Shown: one piece after another, positions 9,331 through 17,461 of the stretch
Layout of the letters: every line of letters starts with the position of its first letter
How positions within the stretch are numbered: position 1 is the first letter of the stretch
Source: Firmicutes bacterium UBA6113
GTDB lineage: Bacteria > Bacillota > Clostridia > Tissierellales > Sedimentibacteraceae
Direction: 5' to 3'
Length of the DNA: 64,000 nucleotides
Assembly (NCBI GenBank): GCA_002422545.1
Contig: DIWF01000024.1
Span: forward strand, 62,001-126,000
Translations under genes and position numbers: made by a program
The notes under the pieces: generated by a model
Database searches by the model: none
What the model was told of the DNA's origin: nothing
The model's input: only the letters and a program-made list of their open reading frames with translations

Positions 9331-9368
9331 CATCCTGGCGAAGCACCAGAGCGCCTCACCGGGATGAC
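9331..9368. repeat. GGATGAC-ended dispersed element, copy 2
   Basis: A 13-base arm (9331-9343, CATCCTGGCGAAG) can pair through wobbles with 9354-9366, then GAC follows. It lies 70 bp upstream of the dsdA start codon, so dsdA is bracketed by two related elements. Confidence 0.4.
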
Positions 9369-9442
9369 ATATATTTTATCCGTACCCTCAATGGTGTATC
9401 TTAATGCACTTTTGGTTAATTATAGCATATTTCAGGCAATTG

Positions 9443-9655
9443 TTATATTAAAATTTCTTCAGTTGTTGTTATAATTTCAGCCGATTTTATTTCTGCCAGG
9501 TCGCCTTTTGTTGTGTTGAACACATTTTGTGTTATGATTGATTGCATAACTGTCCTCACTTCTGCTTCTGTCAAACCATCTTTTGGTTCATCAAGAGACA
9601 GTGACGTATTTGTTCCCTGAGCAGTAGCAAAAGTCATCACTAATCTTTTTGCCAT
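9443..9655 (-). CDS. DUF2922 family small protein
   Basis: Small protein of 70 residues beginning MAKRLVMTF, with the central LTEAEVRTVMQSIITQNVF pattern that I associate with DUF2922. Members are widespread in Firmicutes, mostly next to a DUF1659 gene as here, and have no established function. The start is set by GGGGTGATAGG just upstream, nearly the same leader as its partner. No signal peptide or membrane helix. Confidence 0.8.
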   Translation of the reverse strand: MAKRLVMTFATAQGTNTSLSLDEPKDGLTEAEVRTVMQSIITQNVFNTTKGDLAEIKSAEIITTTEEILI

Positions 9656-9698
9656 CCTATCACCCCTTTCATTATTTGCTGTTTTTCCTTATTTATCC

Positions 9699-9926
9699 TT
9701 AAACTTCATTTGACAGCTGATATTCTTCATATCTCACTATTTTTGAAAGCGTGTACGACTGAAGATCTGACATTGAAACTGCAAGATTGTAAAGATTTTC
9801 GTTTGTCACTGCCGGCTTAACATTGGCAATTGTCTTGTTTTTCATGATGTCTTTATTTTCCTCGTCAAGTCCTGCGTTAAACACAAGTTTTAGTTTTGAA
9901 TCTGCTTGGTTAGCTATTATTGCCAT
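9699..9926 (-). CDS. DUF1659 family small protein
   Basis: Small protein of 75 residues (MAIIANQADSKL...), matching what is known of DUF1659 and paired with DUF2922 43 bp downstream. I chose the ATG at 9926 because GGGAGGTGATAGG precedes it; an upstream ATG at 9965 has no ribosome site. The two genes form a two-gene operon that diverges from the methyltransferase gene. Function unknown. Confidence 0.8.
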   Translation of the reverse strand: MAIIANQADSKLKLVFNAGLDEENKDIMKNKTIANVKPAVTNENLYNLAVSMSDLQSYTLSKIVRYEEYQLSNEV

Positions 9927-9970
9927 CCTATCACCTCCCGATACTATATAGCAAATGAAAGGCAATTTTG

Positions 9971-9999
9971 TTGATTAAATCCTGCCAACATGATAATAT
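9971..9999 (+). promoter_or_regulatory. Probable promoter of the methyltransferase-SLH operon
   Basis: TTGATT (9971-9976) and TAATAT (9994-9999) with a 17-bp spacer, 30 bp before the start codon at 10030. Confidence 0.45.
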
Positions 10000-10029
10000 A
10001 AGCTAAAGAAGTTAATTCAAGAGGTACTT

Positions 10030-11910
10030 ATGGACAAGTCGTTCCTGCGGGAAATAGCTCAGATAATTAAAGACATGGATTGCGATTATATATGCGGTGT
10101 AAAATATGTAATTTTTTTTATGTCAAAAATAATTTACACATGCAAGCAAAAAGGATTTGAAATTTTAGATTGCGATTATGCATATTACAAGTCAACCCCA
10201 ATTTTTTCCGGGGATGAGGCGAAAGTATTTACTGATTACCGATTTTTGAACTTAAATGACAGAAAAGCAGAAGAAAATCTGTACAATCTTTTGAAATCAA
10301 TGAGAGACCTACCGGAAACAAAAAACTTCAACCCGGGTACTCTTTATGAAGAACTGCTTACTTCAAAGGAAAAAAAATCATTGGGACAGGTTTACACCCC
10401 TTTGAAAATAATAGTACAGATGCTGGAAAAGTCTCTGAGCCTTAAAAAAATAGACAAGCATACTAGATTCCTTGATCCTTCCTGCGGAGGCGGATATTTT
10501 CTCACTGAAATGTTCGCACAAATAAAATCACTGAATATTGACGGTGTTGATGACAGATATATTCTGGAAAATATGATCTATGGCATAGACATTGATGATT
10601 TTGCAATATTTCTTGCTAAAGCAGGAATGCTCTTAGCAAGCGGTCTAAGTGATGTGGAATTTAAAATTTTTAATATTGATTATCTCACAGATTCATTTGA
10701 TATGGGCAAGTTTGACATAATAGCAGGAAATCCACCGTATGTTGGTCATAAAAACTCAACTGCCGGGTACAAAAAAGCTCTTTATGAGAAATACCCCGAT
10801 GTGTTTTATGACAAATCCGACATTTCATATTGTTTCTTCAAAAAAAGTGCTGAAATTCTCAAGGCAGACGGCATCATGGCTTTTATCACTTCCAGATACT
10901 TCATGGAAGCAATGTATGCTGACAAGCTCAGAAAATTTTTAAATGACAACTTTCAAATACTTTCACTGACTGATTACAGCGGAAACAATGTTTTCAAGGA
11001 TGCCATGATAAGTCCTGCGGTAATAACATTGTCAAATAATACCGGGAACAAAAAAGACATTTCATACGTCAAATATAATGGCGAAAAAAATGCCCATGAA
11101 ATGTTCAGCTTTAATCAGGACAAACTTAAAACCTCAGGCTGGATTATTTTAAGGGATGAGGAATTAAACCTTTTTGAAAGAATTGAAGAAATATCCAACG
11201 CTTTTATCAAGGATATCTGCACTATAAAGCAGGGAATTATAACAGGTTTAGACAAAGCTTTTATTGTTGACGAAGAAACAATCGAAAAATACGAAATTGA
11301 GAGTTTTTTGCTTAAAAAATGGATTAAAAACAGCAACATAAGGGATTCCGGAATAAAATATAATAATCTGTACCTGATATATTCCAACAATATTCAGAAT
11401 GAGGAACATTGCCCAAACGCAATAAAATATTTGTCTGTTTACAGGGAAAAGCTTGAAAACAGGAGGGAATGTCAAAGGGGTTACAGGAGATGGTTTGACC
11501 TCCAGTGGGAAAGAATAGAATCTGACCTTGAAAATCCAAAGATTATTTTCCCGTACAAAGCCAAAGGAAATTATTTCTATTATGACAAAAATGCATTTTT
11601 TTGCAGTGCAGATGTTTATTTCATAAATGGATTCCAAGAGGTGCTCAATCCTGATTATCTTGTTTCTTACCTTAATTCAAGCATTTTTGAATTTTATTTC
11701 AAATGTCAGGCAAAAAAGGTCGGAAATGCAATTTATGAATATTATCCAAATAAATTGAATAACGTAAAAATTTACATTCCTCAGGAAAACATTCAACAAA
11801 ATATATCTGATTTAGGAAAAATTAGTATTGAAATATTCCTAAAAAAGGTGTTTAATATAAGCGAAGAGGAGGTAAATAATATAATAAACAAATATGTACA
11901 AAAAAGGTGA
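10030..11910 (+). CDS. Orphan N6-adenine DNA methyltransferase, CamA/Type IIG-like
   Basis: Gamma-class N6-adenine methyltransferase of 626 residues. SAM motif I is at Asp149 (FLDPSCGGG) and catalytic motif IV is N234-P-P-Y237 (GNPPYVGHK). The C-terminal half is a target-recognition region with QGIITGLDKAF, LENRRECQRGYRRW, SADVY and YYPNKLNN. From memory these match the specificity half of CamA, the sporulation-linked methyltransferase of Clostridioides difficile. No PD-(D/E)XK nuclease domain is present and no restriction gene is adjacent, so it should act as a solitary methylase. About 115 extra N-terminal residues precede the core. The SLH gene follows within its ribosome-site spacing. Confidence 0.85.
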   Translation: MDKSFLREIAQIIKDMDCDYICGVKYVIFFMSKIIYTCKQKGFEILDCDYAYYKSTPIFSGDEAKVFTDYRFLNLNDRKAEENLYNLLKSMRDLPETKNFNPGTLYEELLTSKEKKSLGQVYTPLKIIVQMLEKSLSLKKIDKHTRFLDPSCGGGYFLTEMFAQIKSLNIDGVDDRYILENMIYGIDIDDFAIFLAKAGMLLASGLSDVEFKIFNIDYLTDSFDMGKFDIIAGNPPYVGHKNSTAGYKKALYEKYPDVFYDKSDISYCFFKKSAEILKADGIMAFITSRYFMEAMYADKLRKFLNDNFQILSLTDYSGNNVFKDAMISPAVITLSNNTGNKKDISYVKYNGEKNAHEMFSFNQDKLKTSGWIILRDEELNLFERIEEISNAFIKDICTIKQGIITGLDKAFIVDEETIEKYEIESFLLKKWIKNSNIRDSGIKYNNLYLIYSNNIQNEEHCPNAIKYLSVYREKLENRRECQRGYRRWFDLQWERIESDLENPKIIFPYKAKGNYFYYDKNAFFCSADVYFINGFQEVLNPDYLVSYLNSSIFEFYFKCQAKKVGNAIYEYYPNKLNNVKIYIPQENIQQNISDLGKISIEIFLKKVFNISEEEVNNIINKYVQKR

Positions 11911-11919
11911 TGACGTATA

Positions 11920-13548
11920 TTGAGAAGATTAAACAAGCTATTATTATTACTTATTATTTTTACTGTATTCTCAGTTCAACCCGCCTTTGCCAAAACAGTG
12001 TATTATGATACCTATAATCACTGGGCAGAAAGCGAAATTGATTTTGCTTCCAACACCTTAAAAGTTTTTAAAGGCTACGGAGACTTTACCTTTAAGCCGG
12101 AAAACAACATAACCCGGGCCGAATTTATTACTATCCTGGCGAGAACAGCTTACAGGCAAAATCAAATGAACGAAGTTTACACCAGCGACATGTCCTACAG
12201 CGATATGTCCAGCAAACATTGGTCTCATACATTTGTGATATCAATGTATGAACACCTGAAGGGAAACGGAAATTTTTCTTTCAAAGATATTTTTCCGGGT
12301 ACAGATTTTAATCCGGACAAAGCAATAACAAGGGAAGAATCAGCAGCCCTAATTGCAGCTTTTTGCAAGGAATCTATTTATGACAATCCACTTGCTTTTA
12401 AAGATGTAACTTCAAGCAACAGATTTTACAACGAAATTAAAAGACTCAACAATGCAGGAATAGTTGTTGGATATGAAGACAATACATTCCGCGGAAGCAC
12501 TAATATTACAAGGGCAGAAGCTGCAGCTCTCATAAAAAGAGTTTATCTGGACATTAAAACAAGCGACTCAAGCAAATATTTGACTAAACTGGAATTTATG
12601 CCTATTAAGGGCGAAGACATGTATTCTTATTTTGGCACTTATAACTTAAATACTACAGACACAAATGACAAAAAATTCATAAAAGCCAAGGACACATTGG
12701 AATATGTTTCATTTGGCGGATACATTTTTCCAGAGGATTCACACCTTTATGATTTGAATGCGGTTGAAACTATGGCGACGCTGCGTTCAAGCGGTTACTA
12801 CAATGTGGCCGGAACAAATTTTTACATGATTACTTTCGGAAGCTACACTGAATCCGAGAAAACTCAGTTTGCCAATGAAATTTTAACGAACATCATTGCA
12901 AGGAATGACTTCAAGGACTCAGAGCTTATGCAGGTTTTCGCAGCGGTGAGCAAGTACGACGTAAAAGAATCCCTGTACATGGGAGCATTGGAAAAATGGG
13001 ACAGCATTACTACCAGCAATAATGCCAAAGCAAATATTTTATTTTACAGATATGCTTATTACATTAAAAACAACAACAAATCAATGCTTCAAACCCTGGT
13101 TTATGACGACTTAACAAAAGCAAATGACATACCTTCTCTTTTGGACATTAATTGGGGACTTACAGCAGGAGCAGCGTCAGTAGACTTTAGGAACTACAGC
13201 TTTGGAAATTACAGTTTTTCACTTTACAAGGACACAACATATTACAGATATTCATTAAATCCGGTTGCGCCTGTCACTTACAATTCAAAAATTGTTGAAC
13301 TGGTAAACCTGCTGCTTATTGAAAAAAGCATCAAGCCTTCAACAGCAAGCCTTGCGGATTATCAGAGTATCTTCAGCAAATATTCTCTGAACAGGCTGTA
13401 TGTGCTTAACTTCATTGGCGAAAAGGAAAGAGCTTTTGTAGAAGGAATAAATGATTATGAAATAATCAAGACATTTGATCTATACAAAACAGCCAAATCT
13501 TCCATCGACGACACGTACACGGGAATCTTAAAAAAAGTAAAAGAATAA
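11920..13548 (+). CDS. S-layer homology (SLH) domain protein
   Basis: Secreted protein of 542 residues starting at TTG (11920); the AAAGGTGAT ribosome site overlaps the stop of the upstream methyltransferase gene. A signal peptide (about 1-25, ending QPAFA) is followed by three SLH modules at roughly 30-85, 100-155 and 155-210, with the recurring F-x-P-x-x-x-I-T-R-x-E pattern. These anchor proteins to pyruvylated secondary wall polymer. Residues 215-542 are not recognisable to me and are rich in Asn, Tyr and Lys. Coupling of a wall protein to a DNA methyltransferase gene is unusual. Confidence 0.88.
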   Translation: MRRLNKLLLLLIIFTVFSVQPAFAKTVYYDTYNHWAESEIDFASNTLKVFKGYGDFTFKPENNITRAEFITILARTAYRQNQMNEVYTSDMSYSDMSSKHWSHTFVISMYEHLKGNGNFSFKDIFPGTDFNPDKAITREESAALIAAFCKESIYDNPLAFKDVTSSNRFYNEIKRLNNAGIVVGYEDNTFRGSTNITRAEAAALIKRVYLDIKTSDSSKYLTKLEFMPIKGEDMYSYFGTYNLNTTDTNDKKFIKAKDTLEYVSFGGYIFPEDSHLYDLNAVETMATLRSSGYYNVAGTNFYMITFGSYTESEKTQFANEILTNIIARNDFKDSELMQVFAAVSKYDVKESLYMGALEKWDSITTSNNAKANILFYRYAYYIKNNNKSMLQTLVYDDLTKANDIPSLLDINWGLTAGAASVDFRNYSFGNYSFSLYKDTTYYRYSLNPVAPVTYNSKIVELVNLLLIEKSIKPSTASLADYQSIFSKYSLNRLYVLNFIGEKERAFVEGINDYEIIKTFDLYKTAKSSIDDTYTGILKKVKE

Positions 13549-13551
13549 CAC

Positions 13552-13577
13552 AAAAGGACGGATAATTCCGCCCTTTT
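13552..13577 (+). terminator. Terminator after the SLH gene
   Basis: AAAAGGACGG paired with CCGCCCTTTT (one mismatch) around a 6-base loop, ending in T residues, 4 bp after the stop codon. Confidence 0.6.
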
Positions 13578-13592
13578 ATTATGCTCATACAC

Positions 13593-13861
13593 GGGCGGAC
13601 ACAAGGTCCGCCCCTACAAATCAATAAATTGATATCTTGCCATGAATTTGAAATCACCGGTTGTAGGGGAGAACCTCGTGTTCTCCCGTAGATAGATGTT
13701 ATTGAATCAACAACACATGCTTACACAAGATCCGCCAGTACAAATCGATAAATTGATATCTTGCCATGAATTTGAAATCACGGGTTGTAGGGGAGGACCT
13801 CGTGTCCTCCCGAAGTTATTATTGAATCAACAACACGGGCGGATACAAGATCCGCCCCTAC
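13593..13861. repeat. REP cluster between SLH gene and pepT
   Basis: Fills most of the 353-bp convergent gap 13549-13901. Hairpin plus CTAC at 13593-13617 (GGGCGGAC/GTCCGCCC); GTAG plus GGGAGAAC/GTTCTCCC at 13663-13687; a decayed hairpin plus GTAC near 13717-13741; GTAG plus GGGAGGAC/GTCCTCCC at 13787-13811; a last hairpin plus CTAC at 13837-13861 (GGGCGGAT/ATCCGCCC). The 45-bp inner linker is repeated almost exactly (13618-13662 and 13742-13786) and differs from that of the RAYT-proximal units. The outer linker contains ATTGAATCAACAACAC twice. Confidence 0.9.
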
Positions 13862-13901
13862 AGTTTTGAAAATTCAATACTTTGATGGCGAATGCGCCCT
13901 T

Positions 13902-15122
13902 TTATTTTGTGTATAGATTCACTATTTCCTTTAGCATTTCAACTACTTTTTCCATTGACTGAACAGGTATGTATTCGTATCTTCCATGGTAATTGTGACC
14001 TCCTGTGCAAAGGTTAGGACAAGGAAGTCCCATGTATGAAAGTCTTGCACCGTCTGTGCCTCCTCTTATGGGCACTATTTCAGGCTCTATTCCAATGTTA
14101 ATCAGTGCCTGTTTTGCAGTTTCTATTATGTGCATGTGCGGAAGTATTTTTTCCTTCATGTTGTAGTATGAATCCTTAAGCTCCACAATCACTGTGCCTT
14201 CACCGTACTTGCTGTTTAAAAAATCGGAAGTCTTCAAAAATCTATTTTTCTTAGCTTCAAATTTTTCCTTGCTGTGATCCCTGATTATGTAGTTAAGATG
14301 TGTTTTTTCCACATCTCCGCTCATGTCGTTTAAGTGGCTGAAGCCTTCATAATTTTCAGTGCTGTCTGGTCTTTCGTGAACAGGAAGCATATTTTGAAAT
14401 TCCATTCCTATCAATATGGAATTTTTCATTTTGTTTTTTGCAGATCCAGGATGGATGTTTACTCCGTTGATTGTTACCTTAGCACTTGCTGCATTGAAGT
14501 TTTCATATTCAATTTCCCCAAGCTCTCCTCCATCAACCGTGTATGCAAAGTCTGCTCCGAATCCTTTTACATCGAACATGTCTGCCCCGCTTCCAACTTC
14601 CTCGTCAGGTGTAAAGGCAATCTTAATAGTTCCGTGTTCAACATCATGATTGGAGACAAAATATTCAGCCATGGACAATATTTCAGCAATTCCAGCCTTG
14701 TTGTCTGCTCCCAAAAGTGTTGTGCCGTCTGTAACTATAAGGTCATTTCCCACATATTTTAATAAATGGTCAAACATATCAGTCTTCATTGTTATGTCTT
14801 TTTCTGCATTGAGAACAATGTCACTGCCATCATAATTTTCTATGATACGTGCTTTAATGTCATTGCCGGGCATGTCAGGGGACGTGTCCATGTGTGCGAT
14901 AAATCCTATAACAGGTGTCTCTTTGTCTGTGTTTTTTTCAAGAGTGCCATAAACATAGCAGTGTTCATCCATGAATGCATCCTTGATTCCCAGAGATTTC
15001 ATTTCCTCCACCAGGTACTGTCCAAGTTTTTTTTGTTTCTCGCTGCTTGGAATTATTTCAACGTCCGGAACTGATTGAGTGTCAAATTTGACATAATTTA
15101 AAAATCTTTCGTGTACTTTCAT
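13902..15122 (-). CDS. pepT: Peptidase T (tripeptide aminopeptidase)
   Basis: Zinc aminopeptidase of the M20 family, 406 residues, releasing the N-terminal residue of tripeptides in the cytoplasm. Metal-ligand and catalytic motifs are present in order: GFIAHMDTSPD, LLGADNKAG, FTPDEEVGSGAD and the C-terminal GGHNYHGRYEYIP. RGGTDGARLS (substrate binding) is also conserved. The length is usual. It is monocistronic, facing the SLH gene across a REP cluster. It fits amino-acid and peptide fermentation. Confidence 0.94.
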   Translation of the reverse strand: MKVHERFLNYVKFDTQSVPDVEIIPSSEKQKKLGQYLVEEMKSLGIKDAFMDEHCYVYGTLEKNTDKETPVIGFIAHMDTSPDMPGNDIKARIIENYDGSDIVLNAEKDITMKTDMFDHLLKYVGNDLIVTDGTTLLGADNKAGIAEILSMAEYFVSNHDVEHGTIKIAFTPDEEVGSGADMFDVKGFGADFAYTVDGGELGEIEYENFNAASAKVTINGVNIHPGSAKNKMKNSILIGMEFQNMLPVHERPDSTENYEGFSHLNDMSGDVEKTHLNYIIRDHSKEKFEAKKNRFLKTSDFLNSKYGEGTVIVELKDSYYNMKEKILPHMHIIETAKQALINIGIEPEIVPIRGGTDGARLSYMGLPCPNLCTGGHNYHGRYEYIPVQSMEKVVEMLKEIVNLYTK

Positions 15123-15331
15123 TTTATATCCCTTCTATTCCTTCTATGAAAATTTCAGTTGCTATAATTTATTATAGCACTGCTAAAGTTTGTTAGCAAG
15201 ATTACTGATTGGTAAATATTCTAATTTTGCATATATTTGTTATTCACATTTGACTATCATTTATATCATTCATATCATTCGTTTTAATGTGTCTATAAGC
15301 TTAATTCGTCAATGCCGAACCAAATTTACAA

Positions 15332-15368
15332 TTGAAGTTGCAGTCATTTTATTATATAATAAAATGAC
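15332..15368 (+). promoter_or_regulatory. Promoter with a perfect 26-bp palindrome over the -10 box
   Basis: TTGAAG (15332-15337) and TATAAT (15355-15360) are 17 bp apart. Positions 15343-15368 are a perfect palindrome (arms starting GTCATTTTATTAT) centred on the -10 box. Binding of a dimeric repressor there would block RNA polymerase. As RNA it would not be transcribed in full, so an operator is more likely than a hairpin. Confidence 0.65.
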
Positions 15369-15389
15369 TATATCATAAGGAGGAATAAT

Positions 15390-16025
15390 ATGGATTTTCT
15401 AAAGGAATCATATAAAGTTAAAAGTGACACAATTATAAAAAATCTTCAAAAAAGAGGCATGGAAGGTTACTACGTTGACACAAGGGAAGAAGCTATAGAA
15501 AAAGCAATGTCAATGATAGATCAGAATGATGTGGTTTCATGGGGAGGTTCATACACCATTGACGAACTTGGCATCAAAAAACTGCTTGAAGAAAAACAAA
15601 TTTCAGTAATAGACAGAGACAAGGCAAAATCACCTGAAGAAAGAGTACGACTCATGAAACAGGCTCTCACAGCAGATGTGTTTTTAACAAGCACAAATGC
15701 CATAACAATGAACGGAGAACTCTTGAACATTGACGGCAACGGAAACAGACTGGCTGCTTTCTGCTACGGTCCTGACAGCGTGATTGTAATTGCAGGAATG
15801 AACAAAGTTGCTACAGACATAGATACAGCAATGAAAAGAGCAAGAGCAGAAGCAACTATTCCAAACACTTTCAGAACGAATTCAAACACACCGTGCCGCA
15901 TTACAGGAAAATGTTCAGAATGCACAATGCCTGACACCCTTTGCGGACAAATTCTTGTTACAAGATACTGCAGACCTAATAACAAAATAAAGGTTATTTT
16001 GGTTGGAGAAAATTTAGGATTCTAA
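15390..16025 (+). CDS. LUD-domain protein (LutC/YkgG-like, DUF162)
   Basis: Protein of 211 residues that is nearly all LUD domain. In the lactate-utilisation complex LutABC this domain is found in LutB and LutC; stand-alone copies are common in Clostridia and uncharacterised. Visible signatures are VSWGGSYTIDELG near the N-terminus, the central TSTNAITMNGELLNIDGNGNR, and a cysteine-bearing C-terminal segment CRITGKCSECTMPDTLC that could bind metal. AAGGAGG precedes the ATG. No lutA or lutB gene is adjacent. Confidence 0.85.
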   Translation: MDFLKESYKVKSDTIIKNLQKRGMEGYYVDTREEAIEKAMSMIDQNDVVSWGGSYTIDELGIKKLLEEKQISVIDRDKAKSPEERVRLMKQALTADVFLTSTNAITMNGELLNIDGNGNRLAAFCYGPDSVIVIAGMNKVATDIDTAMKRARAEATIPNTFRTNSNTPCRITGKCSECTMPDTLCGQILVTRYCRPNNKIKVILVGENLGF

Positions 16026-16102
16026 TAATTTTATAACTTGACAATTAAAACAGAGCGCATATTGAGCTCTCAGACTATTGACAAACCTAATTTCCACAAA
16101 TC

Positions 16103-16302
16103 GTAGGGGCGGATCTTGTATCCGCCCGTGTTACTAGTTCAATAACTTATGTTATCTTCGGGAGGACACGAGGTCCTCCCCTACAACCTGTTATTCTAAA
16201 TCATCGTAAAATGTCAATTTATCGATTCGTAGGGGCTTGTATCCGCCCGTGTTATTAATTCAATAATTCTGGTACCTTCGGGAGGGCAGTAACCCTCCCT
16301 AC
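16103..16302. repeat. REP cluster upstream of sbcD
   Basis: Four hairpins in the 311-bp gap 16026-16336: GTAG plus GGGCGGAT/ATCCGCCC (16103-16127); GGGAGGAC/GTCCTCCC plus CTAC (16160-16184); GTAG plus a copy missing five stem/loop bases (16229-16247); GGGAGGG...CCCTCCC plus CTAC (16280-16302). The order is opposite to the RAYT-proximal units. The GTAG-hairpin to hairpin-CTAC linker carries GTGTTA...TTCAATAA...CTTC twice, a second linker type. Confidence 0.88.
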
Positions 16303-16336
16303 ATTTATATAACGCAATTGTTATAAAGGAGAAAAA

Positions 16337-17461
16337 ATGAAAATAATCCATACATCTGACTGGCATCTTGGAATAAGCCTTCACAATGCATCATTAGCTG
16401 AGGAACAGAGATACTTCATCGATTACCTCATAAATGTTGTAAAGGAACAAAAAGTAGATGCGGTTATAATTGCAGGCGATGTTTTTGACCACTCGGTTTC
16501 CAGTGCTGAAGCTATAACCTTATACAATTATGCCGTAACCAAGCTGTGCAATGAAATAGGAGTTCCCGTAGTAATTGCAGCTGGAAACCACGACGGAGCA
16601 GCACGCCTTGCTTCATGCAACGAATTGTTAAAAAAAGCAGGACTTTATATATACGGGAAACTTACAGGTGAAATTAATGCTGTTGAAATAGGAAATTTGA
16701 GCATTTATCCCATCCCCTACTTCAATGCTGATGAAGTAAAAGCATTGTATCCCGAAGAAAAAATATCAAGCTATGCAGATGCTATGGAAATCGTGCTTAA
16801 AAATGTAAAACAAAACTTAAAGACAGGAAACAGCAACATCCTCATGTGCCATTGTTTCGTAAGTGGCTCTGTATTGTCTGAAAGCGACAGAACCGCCCTG
16901 GTTGGAGGATCATCTGTTGTTCCTTCGGGAATATTTGACGGATTTGATTATGTTGCCATGGGACACCTCCACAAGGCTCAGGACAGGGGCTATAACATAA
17001 GATACAGCGGCTCCCCCATCAAGTATTCGTTCAGTGAAGCAAGCCACTCAAAGACTATTACAATGCTTCACATTGAAGATGGCATAAAATATGAAGAGCT
17101 TGAAATTGTGCCTCTCAGAGAAACAAGAATCATACGGGGAACTTTTGACGAAGTCCTTGAATTTGCTAATCTCGATATGAAAAGGGACGATTACATTAAA
17201 ATTGAAATCACTGACATGTACGCAGGCATGGAAGCAGTTGAGCTTTTCAGGACATACTATGCAAATCTTCTGAACATCACAGGAAAAATGAATGAAACAG
17301 AAGAAAATCAGCTCACTGTGGAAGAACTTTACACCCTTTCTCCCAACGATATACTGGAGAAATTCTACAGAGAAACAACAGGATGCGATGTGACAGAAGA
17401 ACAATTAAAATTGTTCCAACAAGCAATGGAAGCATTAAGCTGTCAGGAGGTTTTGCAATGA
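16337..17461 (+). CDS. sbcD: Exonuclease SbcCD, nuclease subunit D
   Basis: Mre11-family phosphoesterase of 374 residues; with SbcC it opens DNA hairpins and trims double-strand ends. Metal-binding motifs are in order: SDWHLGI (His11), AGDVFDHS, AGNHDGAA, CHCFVSG and GHLHKAQ. The C-terminal capping region is of normal length. It starts at 16337 behind AAAGGAG and overlaps sbcC by 4 bp (ATGA), so translation is coupled. REP hairpins flank the sbcDC operon on both sides. Confidence 0.95.
   Translation: MKIIHTSDWHLGISLHNASLAEEQRYFIDYLINVVKEQKVDAVIIAGDVFDHSVSSAEAITLYNYAVTKLCNEIGVPVVIAAGNHDGAARLASCNELLKKAGLYIYGKLTGEINAVEIGNLSIYPIPYFNADEVKALYPEEKISSYADAMEIVLKNVKQNLKTGNSNILMCHCFVSGSVLSESDRTALVGGSSVVPSGIFDGFDYVAMGHLHKAQDRGYNIRYSGSPIKYSFSEASHSKTITMLHIEDGIKYEELEIVPLRETRIIRGTFDEVLEFANLDMKRDDYIKIEITDMYAGMEAVELFRTYYANLLNITGKMNETEENQLTVEELYTLSPNDILEKFYRETTGCDVTEEQLKLFQQAMEALSCQEVLQ

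Noticed and set aside
13593..13861. CRISPR-like regular repeats
   Set aside because: The repeated units are palindromic REPs with conserved linkers; spacers are not unique and no cas genes are present.
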